Source: Streptomyces monomycini (GTDB lineage Bacteria > Actinomycetota > Actinomycetes > Streptomycetales > Streptomycetaceae). Taken from it: DNA of 64,000 bases. The DNA lies in the NCBI RefSeq assembly GCF_022271435.1, contig NZ_JAFIQY010000047.1, forward strand, positions 1 through 64,000. Direction: 5' to 3'. The position numbers and the translations under genes were made by a program. Each line of letters starts with the position of its first letter. The first letter of the stretch is position 1. The notes under the pieces were generated by a model. That model worked only from the letters and a program-made list of their open reading frames with translations. It did not search any database and was not told the origin of the DNA. This document shows, piece by piece, positions 16,387 to 27,315 of this stretch.

Positions 16387-16902
16387 TCACAGGTAGAGCG
16401 CCCGGTTGACGGGGATGCCTTGCTCCTCGCAGCCGCGCTCGTAGTGGTCGATGAACCAGAAGACGTCGATCACCTCGGTCACCCGGTCCCGCTCGTCGAG
16501 GAACTCCACCGGCCCGTTCAGCCAGAAGACGGTCTTCATGCCCGCGTCGGAGACCAGGGTGTGGGTACGGCCCGGGCTTTCCCTGACGAAGTCGCCCGGC
16601 CGGCCGACCCAGTCGTACTCCAGGTACCGCCAGCTGCCGTCGAGCACGTAGCCCGAGACCGGGCCGCGATGTCGGTGGCGGCCCAGCGCTCCGCCGGCCT
16701 GCACCCACAGGACGTTGGCGGCCGAGCTGCCGCGGACGTCGAACGTCAGATGCTTGATCATCACCTGCGGGACGAAGGGAAGCCAGGGCGAGTCCGCCTC
16801 CGCGATGTGCCCTTCGGGCAGCGCGTACTGGTCCCGGCGCCGGTCGATCCGCGCTTCGATCGCGGCCAATCGGTCCGCGTCCGGATTCGAGCTGATCGTC
16901 AT
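16387..16902 (-). CDS. Cupin protein of the 2,4'-dihydroxyacetophenone dioxygenase-like (ChrR-type) family
   Basis: This 171-residue protein is a single-domain cupin. The metal-binding motif 1 is seen as GALGRHRHRGPVSGYVLDGSWRYLEYD, and motif 2 as PGDFVRESPGRTHTLVSD, giving His ligands in both. The ending DVFWFIDHYERGCEEQGIPVNRALYL is a family feature. I believe it belongs to the group annotated as 2,4'-dihydroxyacetophenone dioxygenase family, but the substrate cannot be read from sequence. The start MTISSNPDADRL was chosen because the longer frame is low-complexity Arg/Gly-rich intergenic translation, and GGAAGGA precedes the ATG by 7 bases. Confidence 0.78.
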   Translation of the reverse strand: MTISSNPDADRLAAIEARIDRRRDQYALPEGHIAEADSPWLPFVPQVMIKHLTFDVRGSSAANVLWVQAGGALGRHRHRGPVSGYVLDGSWRYLEYDWVGRPGDFVRESPGRTHTLVSDAGMKTVFWLNGPVEFLDERDRVTEVIDVFWFIDHYERGCEEQGIPVNRALYL

Positions 16903-17017
16903 GGCGGAATCCTTCCCGTCGGTGCTGGGCCCTGAGCGGGCACGCCGGCACAGCCATGGTCGGCTCCCCTCGCCCCGGCACAACAGTCGCCTTCCGGACG
17001 GCCGGGGCAGCAACGCA

Positions 17018-17087
17018 TCAGCCCGTCCGGCGTTCACGGACGACCGTGCCCCAGCAAAATCCAGCCCGTCCGGCGCTTGAGGACGGC
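17018..17087. repeat. Two copies of a short CAGCCCGTCCGGCG intergenic repeat
   Basis: CAGCCCGTCCGGCGTTCACGGACG at about 17019-17042 and CAGCCCGTCCGGCGCTTGAGGACGG at about 17062-17086 share their first 14 bases. I remember very similar words scattered through intergenic regions of many Streptomyces genomes. They lie in the 274-base gap between the cupin start and the rarA stop, which holds no gene. Confidence 0.6.
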
Positions 17088-17140
17088 CCCCGGCCACGAG
17101 CGACCCGTACCCGGCACGCAACCGCCCCGTCCACGCACCC

Positions 17141-17194
17141 GCGTTTACGGTTCCTCGCCGCGGAGCCGCCCCGCGTTTACGGTTCCTCGCCGCG
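17141..17194. repeat. Tandem duplication of the rarA 3' end
   Basis: A 22-base word, GCGTTTACGGTTCCTCGCCGCG, occurs at 17141-17162 and again at 17173-17194, with partial similarity in the bases that follow each copy. The second copy contains the last codons and TAA stop of rarA; the first lies just downstream of the gene. Confidence 0.75.
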
Positions 17195-18532
17195 CAAGCG
17201 GCCCCGCACGCGGTCCGTCACATCCGCGTAGCGCGCCTCGGCGCCATACCGCGTAGGCGCGTAATACCGCTTGCCGTGCACCTCGTCCGGTGCGTACTGC
17301 TGGGCGGCGATCCCGCCGGGCAGGTCGTGCGGGTACTGGTAGCCCTTGCCGTGCCCCAGTTTCTCGGCGCCCTTGTAGTGGCTGTCGCGCAGATGCGACG
17401 GCACGGGGCCCGCCAGTCCGGCCCGTACGTCCGCGAGGGCCGCGTCGATGGCCAGATAGGCCGCGTTGGACTTCGGGGCCAGCGCCAGCGCGATCGTGGC
17501 CTGGCTGAGCGTGATGCGGGCCTCCGGGAAGCCGATCAGCGCCACGGCCTGGGCCGCGGCCACCGCGGTCTGCAAGGCGGACGGGTCGGCCAGCCCGATG
17601 TCCTCGCTCGCCGAGATCATCAGCCGCCGCGCGATGAACCGCGGGTCCTCGCCCGCCTCGATCATCCGCGCGAGGTAGTGCAGCGCCGCGTCCACGTCGG
17701 AGCCCCGGATGGACTTGATCAGGGCGCTGGCGACGTCGTAGTGCTGGTCACCGGCCCGGTCGTACTTGACCGCGGCCCGGTCGACGGACTCCTCCAGCGT
17801 CTGGAGGGTGATCTCCTTCTCCCCCTTGGAGATGGCCGACCCGGCGCCCGCCTCCAGGGCCGTGAGCGCGCGGCGCGCGTCGCCGCCCGCGATGCGCAGC
17901 AGGTGCGCCTCGGTGTCCTCGGGCAGGGTGACCGCGCCCGCCAGCCCCCGCGCGTCCGTCAGCGCGCGCTTGAGCAGGCCGCGCAGGTCGTCATCGGTGA
18001 GCGGTTCGAGCGTCAGCAGGAGGGAGCGGGAGAGCAGCGGGGAGATCACCGAGAAGTACGGATTCTCGGTCGTCGCGGCGATCAGCGTGACCCAGCGGTT
18101 CTCGACGGCGGGCAGCAGGGAGTCCTGCTGGGCCTTGCTGAAGCGGTGGATCTCGTCGAGGAAGAGGACGGTCTCCTTGCCGTAGCCGCCGGAGGCGCGG
18201 CGCGCGCCGTCGATGACGGCGCGGACCTCCTTGACGCCTGCGGTGATCGCGGAGAGCTCCACGAAGCGCTTGTTCGTCGCCTGGCTGACCACGTAGGCGA
18301 GGGTGGTCTTGCCGATGCCGGGCGGGCCCCACAGGAAGACGGAGGACGGGCCCGCCGGGCCGCCGTTGCCCTCGCCGACCAGGCGGCGCAGCGGTGATCC
18401 GGGCTTGAGCAGATGCTGCTGGCCGACCACCTCGTCAAGGGTGCGCGGACGCATCCGTACGGCGAGGGGCGACCCCGTGGGGTCTTTCTCCTGGCGGTCT
18501 TCGGCAGCGGCGGTGAACAGGTCGGGCTCCAC
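17177..18532 (-). CDS. rarA: Replication-associated recombination protein RarA (MgsA)
   Basis: RarA is a AAA+ ATPase of the clamp-loader group that acts at stalled replication forks. The 451-residue protein shows LAVRMRPRTLDEVVGQQHLL, Walker A GPPGIGKTT, Walker B VLFLDEIHRFSKAQQDSLLP, sensor 1 LIAATTENPYFSV, the sensor 2 region and the C-terminal MgsA tetramerisation domain (PEARITLSQATIALALAPKSN, GKGYQYPHDLPGG). It ends with TAA. It is followed by a short duplication of its own 3' end and preceded by the VKOR gene with a hairpin between. Confidence 0.96.
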   Translation of the reverse strand: MEPDLFTAAAEDRQEKDPTGSPLAVRMRPRTLDEVVGQQHLLKPGSPLRRLVGEGNGGPAGPSSVFLWGPPGIGKTTLAYVVSQATNKRFVELSAITAGVKEVRAVIDGARRASGGYGKETVLFLDEIHRFSKAQQDSLLPAVENRWVTLIAATTENPYFSVISPLLSRSLLLTLEPLTDDDLRGLLKRALTDARGLAGAVTLPEDTEAHLLRIAGGDARRALTALEAGAGSAISKGEKEITLQTLEESVDRAAVKYDRAGDQHYDVASALIKSIRGSDVDAALHYLARMIEAGEDPRFIARRLMISASEDIGLADPSALQTAVAAAQAVALIGFPEARITLSQATIALALAPKSNAAYLAIDAALADVRAGLAGPVPSHLRDSHYKGAEKLGHGKGYQYPHDLPGGIAAQQYAPDEVHGKRYYAPTRYGAEARYADVTDRVRGRLRGEEP

Positions 18533-18561
18533 GCTCCAGAGCCTAGTTCACCGCACTGACA

Positions 18562-18601
18562 ACGCCGCCGGGGAGCCGGTTCCCCGGCCGTCCGGCGGCG
18601 T
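18562..18601 (-). terminator. Hairpin terminator downstream of the VKOR gene
   Basis: ACGCCGCCGG pairs with CCGGCGGCGT, and an internal CCGGGGA...TCCCCGG can extend the structure. It begins about 20 bases beyond the VKOR stop and upstream of rarA. Confidence 0.6.
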
Positions 18602-18622
18602 CGTCCGAAGCCCGGACCGGCC

Positions 18623-19267
18623 TCAGATCAGCGAGCTCCAGTACGACCACCACTTGGTGAGGATCAGCAGCGCGATCACGCCGTACCAGAGCACCGGCAC
18701 GACCCAGTGGAACTCCAGCACGGCCTTCCGCAGGCCGGCCGGCGCGGGGATGATCCCGTGCTTGAGGTTGTGCACGGTGGTGTACCAGAACATCAGGATG
18801 GTGACGCACCAGGTCAGCGTGCACCACAGGCACAGCGAGTTGATGACGTACAGCGACTGCGACATCAGCCACATGCAGAAGACGGAGCCGGCGAGGGTGC
18901 CGATGTTCAGGCCGATCCAGTACCAGGCGCGGTAGCGGGCCCCGGCCAGCAGGCCGACGCCGATCCCCATGACCACACCGAACGCGATCAGGCCGGCGAC
19001 CGGGTTGGGGAAGCCGAAGACCTCGGCCTGCGGGCTCTGCATCACATTGCCGCAGGAGACGATCGGGCTCAGGCTGCAGGCCGGCTTGAAGTTCGGGTCC
19101 TTCAGCAGCTCGATCTTGTCCATGGTGATCACCCAGGACGCGAGCAGACCCAGGGCGCTGGTGACCACCAGCAGCCAGGCCAGCCCCCGCCCCGAGCCGG
19201 TCGGGCCGCCGCCGCGACCCGGGTGATCGTCGCCGGTGGACACGTCGTCAAGCGCTGTCGTGGTCAT
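18623..19267 (-). CDS. Vitamin K epoxide reductase (VKOR) family membrane protein
   Basis: VKOR homologues reoxidise DsbA-like thiol oxidases using quinones and so drive disulfide formation outside the membrane. This 214-residue protein has about five hydrophobic segments. The loop pair ACSLSPIVSC lies after the first helix and the quinone-side active site SLCLWC (CxxC) lies in the fourth. The start MTTTALDDVSTGDD was chosen because the upstream extension is unlike the family. No fused thioredoxin domain is present, so a separate partner is needed; the DsbA-like protein at 56459 lacks a signal peptide and is not an obvious one. Confidence 0.92.
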   Translation of the reverse strand: MTTTALDDVSTGDDHPGRGGGPTGSGRGLAWLLVVTSALGLLASWVITMDKIELLKDPNFKPACSLSPIVSCGNVMQSPQAEVFGFPNPVAGLIAFGVVMGIGVGLLAGARYRAWYWIGLNIGTLAGSVFCMWLMSQSLYVINSLCLWCTLTWCVTILMFWYTTVHNLKHGIIPAPAGLRKAVLEFHWVVPVLWYGVIALLILTKWWSYWSSLI

Positions 19268-19383
19268 ATCGCCGTTCCGTCGGTGCCGTGGGGAGTGAGC
19301 GGACGGCGCGTTCCAACTGGCGCGCGCCGGGCCATCATTCTGCCCCAACCGGACACGTGACCACCGTTCGATGCGCATAAAGA

Positions 19384-19433
19384 CCCCCTTCCGAGCCACC
19401 GCGCACACAGCGCGGTGGACGGCCGGAAGGGGG
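19384..19433 (-). terminator. Large two-part hairpin terminator of hisS
   Basis: CCCCCTTCCG pairs with CGGAAGGGGG, and inside it CCACCGCGC pairs with GCGCGGTGG around a 5-base loop. On the minus strand the right arm is followed by TCTTTATG, a short U-rich tail. It lies about 40 bases after the hisS stop. Confidence 0.75.
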
Positions 19434-19474
19434 CCTCTGCACGACGGCGGGCGCCTCGCAAGAGGCGGCCGGGG

Positions 19475-20737
19475 TCAGCCGATCCTGCGGCGGACCTCTT
19501 CGACGACCGAGTCCAGTGCGACCGGGGTCTGCTCGCCGCTCTCCAGGTCCTTGAGCTGGACGACGCCTTCGGCCAGATCCCGCTCACCGGCGACGACCGC
19601 GAGGCGGGCGCCCGAGCGGTTCGCCGACTTCATGGCGTTCTTCAGGCCCTTGCCGCCGTACGCGAAGTCGGTGGCGACCCCGGCCCGGCGCAGCTCGGTG
19701 ACCGTGGCGAACAGGGTCCGCCGGGCCTCCTCGCCGAGCGGCACGGCGAAGACGGCCGTGCTCGCGGGCAGCTCCAGCTCGACACCCTCGGCCTCCAGGG
19801 CCAGCACCGTGCGGTCCACACCGAGCGCCCAGCCCACCGAGGGCAGCGCGGGGCCGCCGATCATCTCGGACAGGCCGTCGTAACGCCCGCCGCCGCCGAC
19901 CGCGGACTGCGAGCCGAGGCCGTCGTGGACGAACTCGAAGGTGGTACGGGTGTAGTAGTCCAGCCCGCGCACCAGCTTCGGGTCGTCCTCGTAGGCGACG
20001 CCGGCCGCGGTCAGCAGCTCGCGCACCTGCTCGTGGTACGCCTTGCAGGCCTCGCACAGGTGGTCGCGCAGCAGCGGCGCTCCCACCAGCTGCTTCTGCA
20101 CGTCGGGGCGCTTGTCGTCGAGCACCCGCAGCGGGTTGATCTCGGCGCGGCGGCGGGTGTCCTCGTCCAGGTCGAGCCCGTACAGGAACTCCTGGAGGGC
20201 CGCCCGGTAGACGGGGCGGCACTCCTTGTCGCCGAGCGAATTGAGCAGGATGCGGAAGTTCCGCAGGCCCAGCGACCGGTAGGCGTCGTTGGCCAGGATG
20301 ATCAGCTCGGCGTCCAGCGCCGGGTCCTCGGCCCCGATGGCCTCGGCGCCGACCTGGGAGAAGTGGCGGTAGCGGCCCTTCTGCGGGCGCTCGTAGCGGT
20401 AGTACGAGCCGGAGTACCAGAGCTTGACGGGGAGGTTGCCCGCCTTGTGGAGGTTGGCCTCCAGAGCGGCGCGCAGTACGGAGGCGGTGCCTTCGGGGCG
20501 CAGCGCGAGCTGGTCGCCGCCCTTGGTCTCGAAGGCGTACATCTCCTTGGTCACGATGTCGGTGGACTCACCGACGCCGCGCGCGAACAGCTCGACGTTC
20601 TCGAAGCCGGGCGTCTCGATGTACCCGTACCCCGACCGCTTGAGCGGCCCGGAGATGGCCTCGCGCACCGCGAGGAAGACCGCGGACTGCGGCGGGATCA
20701 GGTCGTAGGTGCCCTTGGGGGCCTTGAAGGTGCTCAC
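19475..20737 (-). CDS. hisS: Histidyl-tRNA synthetase
   Basis: It charges tRNA-His. The 420-residue class II enzyme begins FKAPKGTYDLIPPQ, has motif 1 around YGYIETPGFENVELFARG, motif 2 ALRPEGTASVLRAALE and YRYERPQKGRYRHFSQVGAEAIG, the histidine loop LVRGLDYYTRTTFEF and motif 3 SVGWALGVDRTVLALE, then the C-terminal anticodon-binding domain. It follows the MBL-fold hydrolase by 10 bases and is probably cotranscribed with it. Confidence 0.98.
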   Translation of the reverse strand: MSTFKAPKGTYDLIPPQSAVFLAVREAISGPLKRSGYGYIETPGFENVELFARGVGESTDIVTKEMYAFETKGGDQLALRPEGTASVLRAALEANLHKAGNLPVKLWYSGSYYRYERPQKGRYRHFSQVGAEAIGAEDPALDAELIILANDAYRSLGLRNFRILLNSLGDKECRPVYRAALQEFLYGLDLDEDTRRRAEINPLRVLDDKRPDVQKQLVGAPLLRDHLCEACKAYHEQVRELLTAAGVAYEDDPKLVRGLDYYTRTTFEFVHDGLGSQSAVGGGGRYDGLSEMIGGPALPSVGWALGVDRTVLALEAEGVELELPASTAVFAVPLGEEARRTLFATVTELRRAGVATDFAYGGKGLKNAMKSANRSGARLAVVAGERDLAEGVVQLKDLESGEQTPVALDSVVEEVRRRIG

Positions 20738-20747
20738 GAAGTTCTCG

Positions 20748-21467
20748 TCACATTCCTCGTCGCGGAGCCGGGCTGTGCGGTGCGCCGTCTCCGAGGCCGG
20801 CGGCCACCTCCCGCAGGAACGGGTTGGTGGCGCGCTCGCGGCCGATGGTGGTCTGGGGGCCGTGGCCGGACAGTACGACGGTCTCGTCCTGGAGGGGCAG
20901 GCACACCCGCTCCAGCGACCGCAGTATCTCGGCGTGGTCGCCGCCCGGCAGGTCGGTACGTCCGATGGAGCCGGCGAACAGCAGGTCGCCCGAGAAGAAG
21001 ACCGGCGGAATGTCCGCCTGCTCGGGCATCCGGAAGGTCACCGACCCCTTGGTATGGCCCGGGGCGTGCGCGATGGAGAACTCCATCCCGGCCAGCTCCA
21101 GCCGCGCGCCGTCGGCCAGCTCCTTGACGTCGTCCGGCTCCCCCACGGTCAGTTCGCCCATGAGCTGCTGCCCGATGGAGCGGCCGAGGGCCTTCTCCGG
21201 GTCGCTCATCATGTAGCGGTCGGCGGGGTGGATCCAGGCGGGCACGTCGTGCGCGCCGCACACCGGGACGACCGAGGCGACGTGGTCGATGTGGCCGTGC
21301 GTGAGGACGACGGCGACGGGCTTGAGCCGATGCTTGTGCAGCGCTTCCTCGACGCCCTGGGCGGCCTGGTGGCCCGGGTCGATGATCACGCACTCCTCAC
21401 CCGCGGCGGGGGCGACCAGGTAACAGTTGGTCCCCCAGGCCCCGGCGGGGAACCCGGCAATGAGCAC
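20748..21467 (-). CDS. Metallo-beta-lactamase fold hydrolase (glyoxalase II-like)
   Basis: This 239-residue protein has the zinc motif VLTHGHIDH, a downstream His (AHAPGHTKGS), the Asp-containing SGDLLFAGSIGRTDLPGG and the final VLSGHGPQTTIGRE. This is the layout of the YcbL/glyoxalase II-like group (hydroxyacylglutathione hydrolase or related thioesters). The exact substrate is not evident, particularly since actinobacteria use mycothiol. I chose GTG (VLIAGFPAGAWGTN) because GAGGAC lies 5 bases upstream; ATG 15 bases earlier at 21482 would add five residues. The hisS start is 10 bases beyond its stop. Confidence 0.88.
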   Translation of the reverse strand: MLIAGFPAGAWGTNCYLVAPAAGEECVIIDPGHQAAQGVEEALHKHRLKPVAVVLTHGHIDHVASVVPVCGAHDVPAWIHPADRYMMSDPEKALGRSIGQQLMGELTVGEPDDVKELADGARLELAGMEFSIAHAPGHTKGSVTFRMPEQADIPPVFFSGDLLFAGSIGRTDLPGGDHAEILRSLERVCLPLQDETVVLSGHGPQTTIGRERATNPFLREVAAGLGDGAPHSPAPRRGM

Positions 21468-21622
21468 GTTCGTCCTCAACATTCGACAGCGGCGGACGGA
21501 TCACCGGCGGCGATCCGGAAGATTTCGGCTGTTGAAGAGCCTACCGGCGGGACTCCCGCCCCGGCGAACCCGTATACGGTACGGCCCACGGCAGACCTCA
21601 GCGCACACCTAGGAGACGACCG

Positions 21623-22447
21623 GTGGTCAGCAGCGATCAGCGGCGGCGGCAGCTCGCCCGCGAGAAGTACGAGCGCCAGCAGCAGCGGCGTGCCGCGGCC
21701 CGGCGCAAGCACAAGCGCCGCAACGTGATCGTCGCGGCGGCCGTGGCGGTCGCCCTGGCCGCGGGGGCGGCCGCGTACGCCTCGGTCGGGCTGGCGGGCG
21801 GCGGCGACACGACGGACGCCGCGGCGCCGAGCCCGAGCAAGCCCGCCGACCCGTGCGGCAAGCCGGCGCCGGGCGCGCCGTCCAAGGAGCAGTGGAAGAA
21901 GGAGCCGGCGATGTCCGTCGACACCTCGGCGGCGTACGCGATGAAGCTGCAGACGACCTGTGGCGACATCGGCATCAAGCTGGACGCCGCGAAGGCGCCG
22001 CACACCGTCAACTCGTTCAACTTCCTGGCGGGCGAGAAGTTCTTCGACCACAGCAAGTGCCACCGGCTGGTCGACCAGGGCATCTACGTCCTGCAGTGCG
22101 GCGATCCGACCGGCACGGGCGCGGGCACCCCCGGCTACACCATTCCGGACGAGAATCTGAAGGACCCGAGGCTCAAGGGCGACATCTACCCGGCGGGCAC
22201 GGTCGCGATGGCCAACCGCTACGACGGAAAGAGCGACAAGACCCGTAACAGCGGCGGCAGCCAGTTCTTCCTGGTCTACCAGGACAGCAAGCTGCCCCCG
22301 AACTACACGCCCTTCGGGACCGTCACCGAGGGCATGGACGTCCTGAAGAAGATCGCGGCGGCGGGCTCCACCCCCGACCAGGCGACGGGCAACACCGCCC
22401 CCAACGCGACGGTGGTGATCGACCGGGCGACCGTCACCAAAACCTGA
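21623..22447 (+). CDS. Membrane-anchored peptidyl-prolyl isomerase (cyclophilin)
   Basis: This 274-residue protein has a basic N-terminal stretch (QRRRQLAREKYERQQQRRAAARRKHKRR), a transmembrane helix (NVIVAAAVAVALAAGAAAYASV), a Ser/Pro linker and a cyclophilin domain: FNFLAGEKFFDHSKCHRLV, GAGTPGYTIPDENL, AGTVAMANRYDGKSDKTRNSGGSQFFLV and YTPFGTVTEGMDVLKKI. It should fold proteins outside the membrane. The GTG start has AGGAG 7 bases upstream. It is divergent from the MBL gene across 155 bases. Confidence 0.93.
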   Translation: MVSSDQRRRQLAREKYERQQQRRAAARRKHKRRNVIVAAAVAVALAAGAAAYASVGLAGGGDTTDAAAPSPSKPADPCGKPAPGAPSKEQWKKEPAMSVDTSAAYAMKLQTTCGDIGIKLDAAKAPHTVNSFNFLAGEKFFDHSKCHRLVDQGIYVLQCGDPTGTGAGTPGYTIPDENLKDPRLKGDIYPAGTVAMANRYDGKSDKTRNSGGSQFFLVYQDSKLPPNYTPFGTVTEGMDVLKKIAAAGSTPDQATGNTAPNATVVIDRATVTKT

Positions 22448-22545
22448 CCCGGGTACGCCCCCGGGCACGCCGGAGGCGCCGCCGCGGTGGGCGAACCGCG
22501 AAATTTCGGTCGTGCTGGATGCGGACAGCCGGCCCGCCGGTCGCC

Positions 22546-22700
22546 TAGATTGGCGTTGTGTAGGGTGCCTGCTCCGACGGCTGCCACCCGCACCCGCAAG
22601 ACACCCGTCGGACCGGCCGGGGCGCTGCCCCGCCGGACAGAAACTGTGGACGATGCCGGGGGGCGACGCGCTCTCGTCGGCATCATGTGGAGGAGGCGCT
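22546..22700 (+). other. Promoter and structured 5' leader of the DUF349 gene
   Basis: A possible -10 (TAGATT, near 22546) lies about 150 bases before the DUF349 GTG. The leader between contains CCGGCCGGGGCGCTGCCCCGCCGG (near 22614-22637), which folds on itself, and a GATGCCG...CGGCATC stem with an inner CGACG/CGTCG pairing just before the AGGAGG ribosome-binding site. I see no known riboswitch in it. Confidence 0.35.
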
Positions 22701-23933
22701 GTGAGCAGCGACCCATGGGGCCGCGTCGACGAGACGGGGACCGTGTACGTGCGTACCGCCGACGGCGAACAGGTCGTCGGATCGTGGCAGGCGGGAACTC
22801 CCGAAGAGGCCCTCGCCTACTTCGAGCGCAAGTATGAGGGCCTGGTCGTCGAGATCGGCCTCCTCGAACGGCGGGTCAGGACCACCGACCTGTCGGCCAA
22901 GGACGCGACGGCCGCGATCGACCATCTGCGGCAGCAGGTGGACGAGCACCACGCGGTGGGCGACCTGGAAGCGCTGCGCAAGCGGCTGGACCAGCTCGTC
23001 ACCGATGTCGAGGCGCGCCGCGAGGAGCGCAAGGCGCAGAAGGCGCGGCAGAGCGACGAGGCCCGGCAGGCCAAGGAGAAGCTGGTCGCCGAGGCCGAGG
23101 AGCTGGCGGCCAGCGAGCAGTGGCGGTCGGCCGGCGAGCGGCTGCGGGCCCTGGTGGACACCTGGAAGGGGCTGCCGCGGCTGGACCGCAAGGCGGACGA
23201 CGAGCTGTGGCACCGCTTCTCGCACGCCCGCTCGGCGTTCTCCAAGCGGCGCAAGGCGCACTTCGCGTCGCTGGACGCCCAGCGCGAGGAGGCCCGTAAG
23301 ACCAAGGAGCGGCTGGTCTCGGAGGCCGAGGCGCTGTCCGGCTCGACGGACTGGGGGCCCACCGCGGCCCGTTACCGCGAGCTGATGGCGGACTGGAAGG
23401 CCGCGGGCCGCGCCCAGCGTGAGCACGAGGACGATCTGTGGAACCGCTTCCGCGGTGCCCAGGACGTCTTCTTCCAGGCGCGCAGCGAGGTGTTCGCCGA
23501 GCGCGACGCCGAGCAGCGGGAGAACCTGACGCGCAAGGAGGAGCTGGTCGTCGAGGCCGAGAAGCTGCTCCCGGTCTCGGACCTGAAGGCGGCGCGGGCC
23601 GCGTTCCGTTCGATCAACGAGCGGTGGGAGGCCATCGGCCACGTGCCGCGGGACGCCCGCCCGAAGATCGAGGGCCGGATGCACGCGGTCGAGCGCGCCA
23701 TCCAGGAGTCCGAGGAAGCCGAGTGGCGCCGGACGAACCCGGAGGCGCGGGCGCGCGCGGCGGGTCTGACCGGGCAGCTCCAGGACGCGGTCGACAAGCT
23801 GCAGAAGCAGATCGACGCGGCCCGGGCGGCCGGCAACGACGCCAAGGCCGACAAGCTCGGCCGCGAGCTGGAGGGCCGCCAGGCGCTGCTGGACCAGGCG
23901 CTGAAGGGGCTGGAGGAGTTCGGCGGTAAGTAG
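22701..23933 (+). CDS. DUF349 repeat coiled-coil protein
   Basis: This 410-residue, almost entirely helical protein starts SSDPWGRVDETGTVYVRTADGEQVVGSWQAG, a small N-terminal domain, and then carries several DUF349 repeats of about 70 residues, each with a W-x(n)-D-LW/F-RF core (DTWKGLPRLDRKADDELWHRFSHA, ADWKAAGRAQREHEDDLWNRFRGA, NERWEAIGHVPRD...). The rest is charged heptad-like coiled coil. Function is unknown. The GTG start is fixed by AGGAGG 4 bases upstream. A bidirectional hairpin follows. Confidence 0.88.
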   Translation: MSSDPWGRVDETGTVYVRTADGEQVVGSWQAGTPEEALAYFERKYEGLVVEIGLLERRVRTTDLSAKDATAAIDHLRQQVDEHHAVGDLEALRKRLDQLVTDVEARREERKAQKARQSDEARQAKEKLVAEAEELAASEQWRSAGERLRALVDTWKGLPRLDRKADDELWHRFSHARSAFSKRRKAHFASLDAQREEARKTKERLVSEAEALSGSTDWGPTAARYRELMADWKAAGRAQREHEDDLWNRFRGAQDVFFQARSEVFAERDAEQRENLTRKEELVVEAEKLLPVSDLKAARAAFRSINERWEAIGHVPRDARPKIEGRMHAVERAIQESEEAEWRRTNPEARARAAGLTGQLQDAVDKLQKQIDAARAAGNDAKADKLGRELEGRQALLDQALKGLEEFGGK

Positions 23934-23944
23934 GCCGCAGGGGG

Positions 23945-23978
23945 AGGGCCCCGGTACGGATGTCCGTACCGGGGCCCT
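23945..23978. terminator. Bidirectional terminator between the DUF349 gene and relA
   Basis: A perfect 16-bp stem (AGGGCCCCGGTACGGA and its complement) has only two unpaired bases at the tip, followed on the plus strand by TTCC. The two genes converge and the hairpin is 12 bases past the DUF349 stop. Confidence 0.8.
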
Positions 23979-24022
23979 TCCACGTGGTCGTCACGGCCTG
24001 CGGGCCGCGGTCACCGTGGCCG

Positions 24023-26548
<2,526 letters not shown>

Positions 26549-26659
26549 GAGCACTCCTCAAGGGGGTACGGACCACAAGACCACGAACGGGTCGGGCTGC
26601 CATGGTATCGACCTCGGCGCTCCGGCTCTTCCGCGGCCGCCGGGTCCGTACATGACAGC

Positions 26660-26694
26660 AAAAGGGCATCCGGGTTTGTTCCGGATGCCCTTTT
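26660..26694 (-). terminator. Rho-independent-like terminator downstream of apt
   Basis: AAAAGGGCATCCGG pairs perfectly with CCGGATGCCCTTTT (14 bp) around a 7-base loop. On either strand the stem ends in a T-run. It lies about 70 bases past the apt stop and upstream of relA, so the two genes are separate transcription units. Confidence 0.85.
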
Positions 26695-26766
26695 ACTCGC
26701 TTTTTGCGGAACTCCGTGCGTACGGAGGTGGCGCGGCCACCGCCGTCCAGCCGTTCCGCAGGCCCG

Positions 26767-27315
26767 TCAGACCGTGATCAGCGACTCCAGCGGAGCGCCC
26801 TTCAGGCCCGGCTCCAGCCGCTGCCGCCCGGCCAGGAAGCCCAGCTCCATCAGCACCGCGACGCCCGCGACCTCGGCCCCGGCGCGGCGGACGAGCTGGA
26901 GCGACGCCTCGGCCGTACCGCCGGTGGCCAGCACGTCGTCGATCACCAGCACCCGGTCGCCGGGCGCGACGGCGTCCGCGTGCATCTCGATCTCGGCCGC
27001 GCCGTACTCCAGGTCGTACGCCTGGCGGAGCGTCGCGCCGGGCAGCTTGCCCGCCTTGCGTACGGGCACGAAGCCGATGCCGGCCCGTACGGCCACCGGA
27101 GCGGCCAGGATGAACCCGCGCGCCTCCAGGCCCACGACCTTGTCGGCCCCGTACCGCTCGCACAGCGCCACGAACGCGTCGGTCAGCGCGCCGAACGCGG
27201 CCGGGTCCGCCAGCAGCGGCGTGATGTCCTTGAACACCACGCCCGGCTTCGGGTAGTCCGGCACGTCCGCGATCCGGCTGAGCAGCAGCTCCCGCAGGCC
27301 GTCGGGGGCGCTCAT
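26767..27315 (-). CDS. apt: Adenine phosphoribosyltransferase
   Basis: It salvages adenine to AMP with PRPP. The 182-residue protein has DYPKPGVVFKDITPLLADP, VGLEARGFILAAPVAVRAG, the FVPVRKAGKLPGAT loop and the PRPP-binding motif VLVIDDVLATGGTAEA. The ATG overlaps the secF stop (ATGA), so it is translated from the end of the secDF message, an arrangement I recall as usual in actinobacteria (secD-secF-apt-relA). Confidence 0.96.
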   Translation of the reverse strand: MSAPDGLRELLLSRIADVPDYPKPGVVFKDITPLLADPAAFGALTDAFVALCERYGADKVVGLEARGFILAAPVAVRAGIGFVPVRKAGKLPGATLRQAYDLEYGAAEIEMHADAVAPGDRVLVIDDVLATGGTAEASLQLVRRAGAEVAGVAVLMELGFLAGRQRLEPGLKGAPLESLITV

